From positions 25,792,718 to 25,856,717 of the forward strand of contig JBCNJP010000017.1 of assembly GCA_039602395.1 (NCBI GenBank): a stretch of 64,000 nt of DNA, read 5' to 3'. This document shows, piece after piece, positions 21,752 to 34,047 of this stretch. How positions within the stretch are numbered: the first letter of the stretch is position 1; the number at the start of each line of letters is the position of its first letter. This DNA is from Deinandra increscens subsp. villosa (lineage: Eukaryota > Streptophyta > Magnoliopsida > Asterales > Asteraceae). Made by a program: the position numbers and the translations under genes. The notes beneath the pieces are model-generated. The model searched no databases and was not told where the DNA came from. It saw only the letters and a list, made by a program, of their open reading frames with translations.

Positions 21752-24004
21752 AAAGACTTTTCGTCCCGAAAATTGTCGTAATGCTCAAGGTGCGTAAAAT
21801 TTCTGGTTGTCACATCGTCCCCGAGTTGAAAGGAAATTTCGTCCCAAAATTTACTTTAGTGCTAACTGTTTCACGGAATTTGTCCTGATGGTGTTATTAC
21901 TAGAAAATCCAAGTTCTCTGTTCCAAGGGGAGTGATGGACGGTATATGATTAAAAGCATCGAATGAACATTTCGCATGAGCGTACAGAGAGTGATTTCCT
22001 ATAATGAACATTTCTGTGAGTGAGTTGAATTGCATCACATGGTTAGGTGTAACGAGTGTCACGATGACACCATATCCGAAATCAAGTATTTAATATGACG
22101 AAGTGACCATATGTCCGAGTAGTCTTCAGCTATAGTATCCAATAGGATAACAGAAGGTATTGTGTCAAATGACACGGTAGAGGAAAGAAGTGTTGCTAAA
22201 AGGGTTCAAACATTAACGTATCTAGAGAGTGGGTATACATCCCTGAATTTGGCTAAGATCGGGTGGTTCTTACAGTTCGCTGAAAAGGCATAGGCAGATG
22301 ACGCTGCAAAGTATCGTAGTATCAATAGCATAGCGGGTAAGCGTAGTAATCTCACAAAGAAGTGGTCTACTTCTCCAAGCCGATGACAATTTAGGCGTAC
22401 GCGAGATCAACAAGTCGTGGGATGTCAGACATGTAATAACTAGAGGACCAATTGAAATATTTCATTAATTTCCATGGTGAACCAAGACGAGTACGGATAT
22501 GGGACGAGTAATCGTTGATAAGGGTCCTGGAAAAAGTCGTGGGGTTGCTCCAAGGAACATGTGATTTGTCTTTTATAATACAAAACTTGAGTTGTTAAAA
22601 CGTTGTTCATCTGGGTCGTAATCTATATTTGACCCTTAGTAGGAAATTTATTTCAGGATGTTTCTTCTCAATCTAGAGGGTTGGAAAACAATAAGTTTCA
22701 TTTGATTAAACTGTGTATGTCTCTTCTAGTGAAATTATGCCTGAGGGACATGGGAAATCACAACGGAAATAACATAGATTTTGTTTTATTGTGGGCAATG
22801 TCCCATTGAATGAAGTTTCTCAAAATAGGTTTTTGTCTATGATTTCAATGTAAATATGTGGTTCAGCACTAATCCCACCTTCCACATGCCGATAGTGCTT
22901 ATGTATAGGGTGTACCACAGCTAACCCACCACACTGCCAACACGTTGAGGGTGTACCAGTTTCCTTGCCATTCCTAGCTATTTGACAAATCTTGTTAGAT
23001 AATATACTTGAAAATAGGGTATCTTATCCCAATGCCTTTGGGTTGAATGTGAGTGAAAGATTTAAAACCATGCAACATGTGAAATTTTTTTTTTTGAATT
23101 TTGCGAAAAAAGATTTTTCCACGTTTTCGGTCGTTGGGGTCTTCACCCGGGGTGAGGATTCTCAAGAGTTTAGCGGACGCAACGCGAATACAATTTGAGT
23201 TTCTGAAGTGAATTCAAAAGATAAGGTAGTCTTTCACGTTTAGGCTTAAAATGAGGTTCGTCAACATGGGATATATCGTTACGCATATTACCCTCCGGTA
23301 AAGATCCAAAATAAGGGTAACATTCTAATGACCGAAAGTTTCTTTATAGAAGCATGAATGATATCAAGTAGGGGAATACAGACTCAGGATGAAAGGCGGG
23401 GTAGCTAGTGTAGGGTAGTTGCAACTACACGTTCTGAAGAGAGTCATCCGGTACAATTGACACGAGTCTGGTGAAAAATGATTTGGGTTGACCGATATCA
23501 ATGTGATTGTGTCGACGGTAGTACCGTACAGAAGAATAGAACACCAGCTTATATCGGCCCTCAAGAGTAAGTAAAAGTGCAAACGTGTAGTAAGAGTGAG
23601 TTTCCGAAATACCAAGTGCTGACGGATTTAAATACTACCTGGCTTTCAATGGATGTAAATACGAATTTTAGTTAAGGTTTTGCGAGGTCTACTGCGTATC
23701 GAAAAGCCGCATTGCATATAGGATGTAAAAATATAGTGTACTTGGGTCGCTTCCAGTGATCCTCGGGTAGCTTGCCACATATACAATAAATTCAAACGTG
23801 ACTTCGTCAAAACTGGAGTCAATCTACTTCCTTACGCGTATCTCAGAAGTTCGGGTCAATCATTCGACTAGTTAAGAAGCAGAGAGTTCCAATGAAAGTT
23901 TTTCTAGAAAAGAAGGAATGAGGACAATGGGTATCGATGTATGATGTTGTGGAACTTTCCTAGCATAATGCTGCCTAGTGTTGGTTATTAAGGTTTGTCG
24001 TACG
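21752..24004. other. Inner element interior, part next to the 3' LTR, no gene recognised
   Basis: About 2.25 kb with scattered short frames on both strands and no retroelement protein motif. Ends at the GGA target duplication of the CACTA element. Confidence 0.5.
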
Positions 24005-24007
24005 GGA
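24005..24007. repeat. Target site duplication GGA, left copy
   Basis: GGA lies directly before CACTACGTC; the second GGA is 43175-43177 directly after GACGTAGTG. A 3-bp duplication is the CACTA hallmark. Confidence 0.85.
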
Positions 24008-24660
24008 CACTACGTCAAAAAGTGGCTTTGGCCACGGTTTTTTTGATAACGCATAGCCACTGTTTTGAAATAAGCGTGGCCAAAGGTAAGAAATTCTCGT
24101 TTTAGCCATACATATTTTGTACCCGTGGCCAAATATATAGCCTTTGGACCCTTTTAGCCACGTATTTTTTTGTTTATGTGACAACAACAATCAGGTGCAG
24201 TGGCTTTAGCCACTGTTTTACAAAAACATGTGGCACTTATTTGTCATACTTAAAAAAGAGTGGCGAAATGCACCAAACGGCCACGGAATTTTTATGATTT
24301 TTTATTCGTGTGACCAAAAAGGAATGTATGGCCACGCTTAAATAATGTTGTGTGACGGAAGAGTAGATTTTATTACTTAGTAAATTAAAAGAAAACAAAA
24401 CTATTTATGCGTGGCTAAATGTGAGCAATGGCCACGCTTTTTACTTAGTTATGTGGCTAAAAGCTAGTACATATAGCCACTGTTATTAGGTTGTGTGACT
24501 AAATATTAGATGACTAATGGTCACGGTAGGTTGTGAGTGACAAAAATCTATTACCTATGGCCACATATATTAACCGTGACTAAATGGTAGGTTGTGAGTG
24601 ACAAAAATTTATTTAATGGTCACGGTAAAATATTAAACGCGTGGCGAAAAAGAGAAGATT
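24008..24660. repeat. Left CACTA subterminal region
   Basis: Dense GTGGC, GGCCAC and GTGGCTAAA motifs in both orientations (more than 20 by eye), spaced irregularly, without the regular 150-bp period of the right end. These are candidate transposase-binding sites by analogy with En/Spm. Confidence 0.7.
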
Positions 24661-24731
24661 TGTTTCCCTCTAAAACAACGCGCTTTTTTCAATTGTACCA
24701 ATTAATTCGAGCGGGTTAAAATCTGCTACCC

Positions 24732-24738
24732 TATATAT
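24732..24738 (+). promoter_or_regulatory. Candidate TATA box for the acidic small protein gene
   Basis: TATATAT 91 bp upstream of the ATG at 24829, just inside the left subterminal repeats. Confidence 0.35.
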
Positions 24739-24828
24739 CATCATCATTGTTATTTTCCTTTTTACCGCCATCCCTTTCTTGATCTCAAATTCTCTACACC
24801 AATTCGTTTACACCAATTCTGGTATCAA

Positions 24829-25245
24829 ATGGCCGATAATCAACGCTCCCTTAATTACTGGTATGTGAAGCATAACCGTATTTTTTTGGTTTACAGTAAC
24901 AGGAGAAGAAGATCCTTCAAGTCCCACAAATCTGTGATTAAACACAACGATGAGAACATCCTGAAGCAACTCCATGCGCAGAAGATTCCTGATTGTTTTG
25001 CCTACCATGTTGAGACAGCGAAATTATTTCGTGTCCTTGATACAAAATTCAATGAACCCGAAGAAGAAGATGAAGAAGAAGATGAAGAAGATGAAGATGA
25101 AGAAGATGATGAAGAAGATGAAGAAGCAGATGAATCAGATGAAGAAGGTGAAGAAGATGAAGAAGATGATGATGATGATGATCATGATGATGACGATGCA
25201 AGTTCAGGATACATATCCGAAGATTGCAGTGATCCGGATTATTAA
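24829..25245 (+). CDS. Acidic small protein of unknown function near the CACTA left end
   Basis: 138 residues in one exon. The N-terminal half (1-75) is basic and mixed (SNRRRRSFKSHKS near residue 23). Residues about 76-122 are almost entirely Glu and Asp, and the C-terminus is SSGYISEDCSDPDY. The ATG at 24829 has a purine at -3 (AAATGG) and lies 820 bp from the left TIR, downstream of a TATATAT. An alternative frame over the same DNA (24974-25249) is Lys/Met-rich and is a shadow of the GAAGAAGAT repeats. Acidic tails occur in chaperones and transcription factors, but I do not recognise this protein. It may be element-encoded or a captured host fragment. Confidence 0.45.
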   Translation: MADNQRSLNYWYVKHNRIFLVYSNRRRRSFKSHKSVIKHNDENILKQLHAQKIPDCFAYHVETAKLFRVLDTKFNEPEEEDEEEDEEDEDEEDDEEDEEADESDEEGEEDEEDDDDDDHDDDDASSGYISEDCSDPDY

Positions 25246-26447
25246 TTAGGGTTTAGTTTAATTATGAACAAATTAAGAACAATGTTTTATATGTTTATTT
25301 TTAGTTATGATATTAGTAGTTATAATTGAATATATGATGGTTATATATGTTTATCATGTTTGATTATCTTGTGATATGGCCACTCATATTAAACATTGGT
25401 TGCGTGACAAATTATGACAAATGGTCACGGTATATTAATTTTAGGTGGCTAAAAGAATACCAACAGTCGACGGCGCTTGTAATCATTACTATTTCATTTA
25501 CTTTTTCATTTACTTTATCTTTCAAATCTCCATCTACCACGCCCCTCGAGTATCGATATATACTATCTCTGTATCAGTTTTCATCATCATCTCCACCATG
25601 ACCCTTTTCTCCCAGTCTTTCTCTCTCTGTTTTTCGTCCATCATCGACGACAAAAAATGTGGAATTGGCGTCATCCGTATGTGGAAAACGGTAAGTTATC
25701 ATCTTCACCACTGAAATTCGATTGAAATTTTCGTCTCAGATTTGGTAATTTTTTCTTATGCAGGGAAAGATTGCACTCTGTATCTCCTGCGAGCAGATTT
25801 TAAGTTATTGTGGAAACCATGGAGACGAGGAGTCTCTAATGGTTCATACAAATGCTTTACTGAGAGCAGATTTTAAGTTATTGTGTAATTTTATAACAGT
25901 CAGCAGTAAGGGCACATGTTGAGGTTTGCAGGACTTGTATTCTTCAGGTGCTTCTCTCCCTTCTGGCCCCATGAACCCGGTTTATCTTCACCCACGTCTT
26001 CACCATTTTCAGTTGATCAGAAGCAAGTGCATGTGAGAAAGCAAAGAGGGATTTTTCTTCAGCCGCTTCTTCTCCCTTTTAAGTTAGTAGTTTTTCAGTT
26101 GTAATTTTATAGATCAATGTATTAATGGAATCATAACCTTTGGATTATGTATGTAATTGTGTTTGTTAAAGCAACAGTTGATTTTGTTTGTTTATTTTTG
26201 ACTTTTATTGACTCTGGTTTGGTCAAAGAGAGGAGACCTGCAGGCACAATCAAAAAAAGGAAACACTTGACTCAAAATTAAGATCCATAATATATATTCC
26301 AGAATACATAAAGAAAAAAAAACAAATATTGTTGATACTGTAGTTTGCTAAGATTCAAAAACATTACAATGATGATCAATTAATCGGTGGTTTTTCGTAA
26401 TATCATTCCAGTACAGTCAGCTCTATGGTAAACATTGTGACGTGTAT
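25246..26447. other. CACTA interior between the acidic gene and the TNPD remnant
   Basis: A further cluster of GTGGC/GGTCAC motifs lies at 25375-25450. 25480-25800 looks like a gene leader and first exon (CT-rich stretch, ATG near 25599, GTAAGT donor after GGAAAACG at 25690, TTATGCAG acceptor near 25763), with a repeated GAGCAGATTTTAAGTTATTG phrase at about 25791 and 25865. No extended protein results. It may be a captured or decayed exon. Confidence 0.35.
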
Positions 26448-27011
26448 CTACGGTGGCAATACATTATCGTTGTGAGGAAAAACTACCGTACTAAATTCTT
26501 CATTGGCATCGTCTTCATAATAATCTCTGTAATTTCTGGGAGGTGTCATAAAGACAATATGCAGTTTTTTATCCAGCTGGTCTTTGACGTAAAACAACTG
26601 TTGTGCTTGTGACGCGAAAATGAACGGGTCCTCCTTGTGACCTAGTCTTTTAAGGTTGACCAAAGTGTAACCAAGACTATCTTTTTTGACCCCCTGTGTA
26701 TTCTCAACCCAGTCGCACATAAATAGAGGGATGGTTTTAATATGGTAATCTAGTAGCCATATCTCTTTTAAAACCCCATAGTAAGGTTTTTTTTCCATAG
26801 GTTAAGACCTCGTTAGAGATGTGCATGTCATTTACCTCTACACCAACCCCGCTGTTTTGGTAAACCCTACCGTCTCGAGATTTTGTACGAAATGAATAGC
26901 CATTGATTTCATATACTTCATATTTCCTCACGCTTCTGTGCGGACCATGTGAAATCCACCTAACGGTCTCTGATATAGTTTCTGGGGACTCCGCCATCTC
27001 CTTTTCAACCT
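26448..27011 (-). pseudogene. TNPD-type CACTA transposase, C-terminal (DUF4216-like) end
   Basis: The minus strand, from a TTTCAG acceptor at about 27012, encodes VRWISHGP, YEINGYSFRT, a Q-N-S-G-V motif, then YYGVLKEIWLLDYH, F-x-C-D-W-V, G-V-K-x-D, L-G-Y-T-L-V-N-L, H-K-E-D-P-F-I-x-A-S-Q-A, FYVKDQLDKK and a C-terminal PPRNYRDYYED followed by an acidic tail and stop. This order is the DUF4216 region at the end of plant CACTA TNPD transposases. The frame changes by one base at an A8 run (plus-strand T8 at 26787-26794); seven As would keep it open. The catalytic core (transposase_21/TNP2) and DUF4218 region are not in the window. The palindrome starts about 380 bp upstream in the intron-like repeat block, so the gene appears decapitated there. 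Confidence 0.85.
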
Positions 27012-27065
27012 GAAATTCATAGTAGGTTCATCAGGAGAGTTCATTAGGAATAGGAAGATTATAGC

Positions 27066-27392
27066 TCTTCCAAAAATAAAATAAAGTTGTTCCGGACAAC
27101 TCAGGTCAGTTGTTCCGGAAAGTTACAGTTCATCCGGAATTAAAACTATAAGAAAAATAGTTTCAGTTCACCAGGAAGGTTATAGTTCATCCGGATAGAA
27201 AATAGAGTTATTCCGGACAACTCAGGTCAGTTGTTCCGGAAAGTTACAGTTCATCCGGAATTAAAACTATAAGAAAATAGTTTCAGTTCACCAGGAAGGT
27301 TATAGTTCATCCGGATAGAAAATAGAGTTGTTCCGGACAACTCAGGTCAGTTGTTCAGGAAAGTTAAAGTTCATCCGGAATTAAAACTCAGG
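27066..27392. repeat. 120-bp tandem repeat with TTCCGGAC/TTCATCCGG
   Basis: Nearly three units, starting at about 27086, 27206 and 27326. Each has GTTGTTCCGGACAACTCAGG, GTTCATCCGGAATTAAAAC and GTTCACCAGGAAGG. The third unit breaks off at the left edge of the palindrome. Confidence 0.9.
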
Positions 27393-28010
27393 TCACGTAT
27401 ATTTGTGTTTTAGCCACATATGATATGAAAAACGTGGCCAAATGGGTTGCTGAAATCATAAATTTTGTCCCAATAAGCGTGGCCAAAGGGTGGCAACGGC
27501 CACATTAAAATATAAAAAGCGTGGCCTTTGGTATTATATGGTCACGTATATTTGTGTTTTAGCCACATATATTTGGAAAAAAAAAAGTGGCTAAAGGGTA
27601 GTTGAAATCAGATATTTTGTCCCAATACGCGTGGCCAAATGGTGGAAACGGCCACGTTAAGATATAAAAAGCGTGACCTTTGGTATTATATGGTCACGTA
27701 TATTTGTGTTTTAGCCACATATATTTGGAAAAAGAAAGTGGCCAAAGGGTAGTTGAAATCATACATTTTGTCTCAATACAGGTGGCCAAAGGGTGGCAAC
27801 GGCCACATTAAAATATAAAAAACGTGGCCTTTGGTATTATATGGTCACGTATATTTGTGTTTTAGCCACATATAATTGAAAAAAAAAAAGTGGCCAAAGG
27901 GTAGTTGAAATCAGATAATTTGTCCCAATAAGCGTGGCCAAATGGTGGCAACGGCCACGTTGAAATATAAAAAGTGTGGCCTTTGGTATTATATATATGG
28001 TCACATATAT
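27393..28010. repeat. GTGGCC array, inverted copy inside the element
   Basis: Four units of the approximately 150-bp subterminal repeat (GGTCACGTATATTTGTG, GTGGCTAAA or GGCCAAAGGG, TTGTCCCAATA). Reverse complement of 41992-42604. This places 3'-type subterminal sequence 3.4 kb inside the left end. Confidence 0.9.
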
Positions 28011-28170
28011 TTTCTTAATTACAATTAATTATATATTAATTAATTAGTATAGAGAAACCTTAAAAAAATCATATATTATAATTAAAAATTAATTTACATA
28101 CACTAATCATGACGCTGTTCAAAAAGATAACATACGACACTAATCAAAGTTTAATTTGTATAATAATTAA

Positions 28171-28719
28171 TTATAATTTCTTGTCGGTGCTGATCAGTTG
28201 CTTCTGCTGGTGCCGTGTGATTTTTCTATTTATCAAATTTTGATTCAGCTGGTTTGGTGTTACGTACACTTTCGTAATCTTTGATTTCCCCTGGAAACAT
28301 ATATGACAAATAAAACCGATCAGATATATATATATATAGTTAATTAATTAGCGGATACGATTAATTAATGTAGTAATTACCTGTGGTTGTTCCAGTACTT
28401 TTTGAACCGTAGAATGATCAACCGGCTGTGATCTATCTGACTTGTTATTAGAATGAAGGATCATTCGGTTCATCGGCCATGCAATAATATATTTATTTTC
28501 AACATCCGAAAGCGTTGTTTTATCATCTACTGGGAATGGTAAAAATGTTGCACCCTTATTGACCTGATAAACTTTAATTCTACGGCAACCAGGAGGTAAT
28601 GGACTTCCATGAATCTTCTCATCTTTTTGTTTTGGTAATAATTCAGCCATTCCCACGACGTTCAGTGGATCCCCCTCCATGTGCAACGTCGCAGTATGGC
28701 TCCCCTGATCAGAAGTAAC

Positions 28720-28755
<36 letters not shown>

Positions 28756-31701
28756 TTAATTATAGCATATATATAAACAATTAATTAATTAAAGTAAAAA
28801 ATAGAATACAAAAATTGTGGTATATACTAATCTATATACCTCTTGGATTACTGGCTGCAGATCGATAGGAGCTGCAATGGCATCATAATTATTTGGTTTT
28901 TCCAACTGATGATCACTCTTCTTAGGAGGTACTTTACGAGCTGCAGGTTTTACTGGTTTTGCATGTCTCTTATTCTTTTCCTAAATTGACACCATGTAAT
29001 TAACTGATTAGTAACATATATATTAATTAACGATAACGTCAAAGCGATTTGTCAAATTTCTAAATTAATTATATATATATACCACTTCCTGCTCTGATGC
29101 CCCAGCAGCACTGGCTGCAGCAGCTGCTGCTTCTGTCATTTTTCTCTTTCTCACCTAAAGACAACATCAGCATTTAATTAAATGATCATATAGCAATTAG
29201 TTATAAGGGAAGTACACAACTGTGTAAATTAAAATAGTTACCCTTTCCTTTTGCGACGCTGTTGTAGATGGAGGAGTGTGTTGTGATAGAGTCGCAGAAG
29301 AGACCTACAATTCAATTAATTAATAAAATCATATCGATCATAACCGGCTAAACATTAGTTAACTATCCAGATAACCATTCGGATGAAGTACAAACTTATC
29401 ATAGCCGGCACAGTTAATTATTAATTATATTCCGGAACAACTCTAACTATCCTGATGAACTTTAACTATCCTGATGAACTTTACCTATACTGGTGAACTT
29501 TAACTATCCGGATAAACTATAACCAACACGGTGAACTATAACTAGGGACGCATGTTCATCTAGATGAACTAGAATCTTCCGGATCAACTCTAACTATCCC
29601 GATGAACTCTAACTATCCTGATGAACTTTTTACTATCCTGATGAACCTTACCTATCCTGAGGAACTTTAACTATCCGGATGAACTCTAACTATCCGGATG
29701 AACTATAAGTAGAGACGCATGTTCATCCAGATGAACTAGAATCTTCCAGATCAACTCAAATTTAGAACTGTTTCAAATCCGTACCTTATCGGCCGACCTT
29801 TGAGATGAGTTTGATTGAGTAGATTGTTTGCGCGATGTATTGTACGCAGAATTGATCATGTGCTACGTACAATTAATTCAATTAGTTAATTAATTAATAA
29901 ATATGCGCTCAAGGGAGATTGATCGTATCAGCAATAATATTTAATTACCATTGTAGTAAGAGGCGCCTCCGCAGACTTTACCTACGAAATGATTTAATGA
30001 TTTATAATAATTAATTGATCGATAAAAAGTAAAGTATATATAATATAATTAATTATAGGTATATATATATATATATATAGTTTGTCCCTTACAGAATTTA
30101 CCGCTTATCAATTTTATCATTCTGTGCTTTAAGCCTATCATTGAGGTTGTCAACCTCTTCATCCCTTTTCTCACGCAGCTGTTTTTCATTTTTTAGCTCC
30201 GCCTCTAGTTTTTCGATCCGTTCTTTCGATCTCCCTTTTGGAGCACCCTGCCAATATCCACGGGAAGTCACTCCATACCCGATACCTTTTAGGTATCCAC
30301 CCCTTTCCTTGCCAAGGACCAATGTCAGGGCATCCGTTCCCGGTTCTACGGTAACAGATCCCGTATTTATCTTTGTTTCATTCTCGGCCTGCAGTAATTA
30401 ATTTAGTTAATTTAATGAGCTGCTGTTAATTTTTAACATGTGAATAATTAGGATATATATATAGCAATTAAACTTACTATATCATCTGCTACGCCCTTCA
30501 CCACAGGCGTTTTGTATTCCCCCTCTTTATTTACCCTTCCTTTCCTCCACATAAACGATCGAGAGGGGAATTCATCAGCTGCTATTTCTTTGTTTTGTAC
30601 CTTGTATTATAATAATAATATATATCAGACTTGAAACATACATTGCACGTTCTTAACCATGACTGGGTGTAACACACTTAGCTTATTACCAGTTTTTCTC
30701 TCAGAAAGACGTATCCTCCCCGCCCCATTGAATGATCATAAGTATATTTTGCTCGAACCTCTTTTCCAATCTTTGACGCAGCCTTTCCAACAGAACAGTA
30801 GGATATATAATTATAATCTCATTAATTAACACAGAACAGTAGGATATATAATTATAATCTCATTAATTAACACTTATTAGCTTAATTAATGAAATCTGCA
30901 GTTTGAATTGAATAAAAACCTCGAATTCTTCAGATCTTGTATATGCTACAAATCTGTCCCAGTCTTCTTTTTTCACAATAGTCTGATACATCTTTGGAAC
31001 TTTCTCAAGCACGGTGGGTTTTGCTAGGTTGGGACGAATGTGTTTTTCCAACATATTTCTTCTAAAACTCCTTAGCAACCCACCAAGCCATACCATTATA
31101 GCTCTCCTTCGACAGTCATCAATTTTGAAATATTTCTAAAAAAATAACATATGACAGGATATTATAGTCACATGGAATTCAATAACAAACCTAATATGAG
31201 AAAATGTTTAATTTGTTTCATAACCTGAATCGCTGCCCACATTTTGTTCTTGTCCTCTTTTGGCACCTTCCTCCATTCTAGATACCTTAATCCAACCTCT
31301 GCCCTTACAATGTCTCCCATAAAACTCGAAAATTTTGCTCTATGGTCCCCGCCAACCCTTCCCAGCGCATCAAATGTTAGTGGCCATTTTTCCTCACCAT
31401 TTTTCTCAAATCTGGCACGCCACTTTACCAACCGCGTCATCCCCCTCTTGTTTGCTTGGGGAGCAGAGGCTTCCCCATTCTCATTGTCGACTTGGGTATC
31501 ATTGTCGACTACTTGGGTATCATTGTCGACTTGGGCATCATTTTCGACTTGGGCATCAATGTTTTCCATGTCCTCTTCATCCGAATAATCGTCAATATTG
31601 TTATCCATTTCCTCTTCATTATCCGAATAATCGGCATTGTTATACATTCCCTCTTCTTCCGAATAATATTCATTGTCATATGCTTCACCTTCAATGTCCA
31701 T
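28171..31701 (-). pseudogene. TNPA-like CACTA protein gene, left copy, truncated by a deletion
   Basis: Mirror copy of the right gene. Exons recognisable at 31225-31701, 30920-31135, 30690-30782, 30478-30600 and from 30388 down, with further exons to the TAA at 28171-28173; exon 11 is at about 28381-28704. In exon 5 the sequence GATAAG joins directly to CGGTAAATTCT. This lacks 49 bp present in the right copy (about 39858-39906) and puts TAA in frame at about 30098, which would leave a protein of roughly 399 residues. That product keeps the acidic N-terminus, the Transposase_24-like region and most of the coiled-coil, but loses the C-terminal domain. Alternative splicing could rescue it, so loss of function is inferred. 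Confidence 0.75.
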
Positions 31702-32310
31702 TGTTAAATCAGATGAATCATGTAGATGACAGTGAAATAAATAGAGAATTAATGAAATAAATGCGATGGAATAATTAAGATGAAATAATTGAGATGAAAA
31801 TGATCTACTGAAGATGACAGTGAAATTAATATATACTGACGGGAATTAGGTAGTGATCTTCTGAAGATGATAGTGTGATGAATCCGAAACTGATCAATGA
31901 ATTAGGTAGATGAACTTTTAGTGATATGGAAGAAGAGAGTAATGAATCATTTTGGTGATAAAATTTTGGTGAGAGGGAATAGGAACTGATCAATGAATTT
32001 TGGGAAATTTGAAAAATGGTGGGAAGTAATTTGGGGATTAATAAGATTGATCCGGGTGAAAACATCTCAGCTAATAAGGACGTGACAGCATTTATCGGAT
32101 TTAATATAAACTCAATTAATACGATTTGCGTTAATATTTATCTTGAATTTTAAAGAGTTAAAATGGACTCAAAAAGTTAAAACCACCAAACCACAGGGAC
32201 GCAAATCGTAATTTAACTTTATTTTAAACATACCTTTAAAATGATCTTTAAATGTAAAATGGAATATTAAGCAATAAATTTAATGATAATTGTATCCTAA
32301 AATGACCCTC

Positions 32311-33895
32311 ATTGCCCCTAAACACACCTTATTGGGCCGTCATTGGTCCTAACCATGCTTATTGGTTACATACACACCTTACTGGGACTCATTGGTCCCA
32401 ACTGGCCCTCGTTTCCCCTAAACACACCTTATTGGCTCTCATTGGTCCTAAACACAACTTATTTGTTACATACACACCTTATTGGGCAATCATTGGTCCT
32501 AAACATGCTTATTGGTTACATACACACCTTATTGGGACTAATTGGTCCCAACTAGCCCTCGTTTCCCCTAAACACACCTTATTGGGACTCATTGGTCTTA
32601 AACATGCTTATTGGTTACATACACACCTTATTGGACCATCATTGGTCCTAAACATGCTTATTGGTTACATACACACCTTATTGGGACTAATTAGTCCCAA
32701 CTGGCCTCGTTTCCCCTAAACACACCTTATTGGGACTCATTGGTCCTAAACATGCTTATTGGTTACATACACACCTTATTGGGCCATCATTAGTCCTAAA
32801 CATGCCTATTGGTTACATACACACCTTATTGGGACTCATTGGTCCCAACTGACCCTCGTTTCCCCTAAACACACCCTACTGGGACTCATTGGTCCCAACT
32901 GGCCCTAGTTTCCCCTAAACACACCTTATTGGGTCTCATTGGTCCTAAACACAACTTATTTGTTACATACACACCTTATTGGGCCATCATTGATCCTAAA
33001 CATGCCTATTGGTTACATACACACCTTATTGGGACTCATTGGTCCCAACTGGCCCTCCTTTCCCCTAAACACAACTTATTGGGTCTCATTGGTCCTAAAC
33101 ACAACTTATTTGTTACATACACACCTTATTGGGCCATCATTGGTCCTAAACATGCCTATTGGTTACATACACACCTTATTGGGACTAATTGGTCCCAACT
33201 GGCCCTCGTTTCCCCTAAACACACCTTATTGGGACTCATTGGTCTTAAACATGCTTATTGGTTACATACACACCTTATTGGGCCATCATTGGTCCTAAGC
33301 ATGCTTATTGGTTACATACACACCTTATTGGGACTCATTGGTCCCAACTGACCCTCGTTTCCCCTAAACACACCTTATTGACTCATTGGTCCCAACTGGC
33401 CCTAGTTTCCCCTAAACACACCTTATTGGGTCTCATTGGTCCTAAACACAACTTATTTGTTACATACACACCTTATTGGGCCATCATTGGTCCTAAACAT
33501 GCTTATTGGTTACATACACACCTTATTGGGACTCATTGGTCCCAACTGACCCTCGTTTCCCCTAAACACACCTTACTGGGACTCATTGGTCCCAGCTGAC
33601 CCTCGTTTCCCCTAAACACACCTTATTGGGTCTCATTGGTCCTCAAAACAACTTATTGGTTACATACTCACCTTATTGGGCCATCATTGGTCCTAAACAT
33701 GCTTATTGGTTACATACACACCTTACTGGGACTCATTGGTCTCAACTGACCCTCGTTTCCCCTAAACACACCTTATTGGGTCTCATTGGTCCTCAACACA
33801 ACTTATTGGTTACATACACACCAATTGGGCCATCATTAGTTCTAAACACAACTTATTGTTTACTTACACACCTTATTGGGACTCATTGGTCCTAA
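32311..33895. repeat. 50-bp tandem array, left arm
   Basis: About 32 units of 50 bp, each starting CACACCTTATTGGG and carrying ATTGGTCC. Three unit types differ in the second half: CATGCTTATTGGTTACATA, CCAACTGGCCCTCGTTTCCC or CACAACTTATTTGTTACATA. Fifty is not a multiple of three, so open frames cycle every 150 bp; these are not genes. It lies 5' of the left TNPA-like gene. Confidence 0.92.
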
Positions 33896-34047
33896 ATACA
33901 TCAAATTGACCCATTTGACCCCAAATTGACCCATTATTTAATTTTTATACTACTGATTCCAATTCCATACACAAAATTGTTTCCTAATTTACATGTTCAT
34001 TCCTATTTCCTAAAAAAACAAAAAACAGAGCAGTTGCGGGTTGAGGT

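Noticed and set aside
24974..25249. Lys/Met-rich 91-codon frame
   Set aside because: Shadow of the GAAGAAGAT repeat in the acidic gene, shifted by one base.
31244..31760. Plus-strand frames opposite TNPA exon 1, and the mirrored ones at 38203-38719
   Set aside because: Antisense to a well-supported exon; composition mirrors its acidic repeats.
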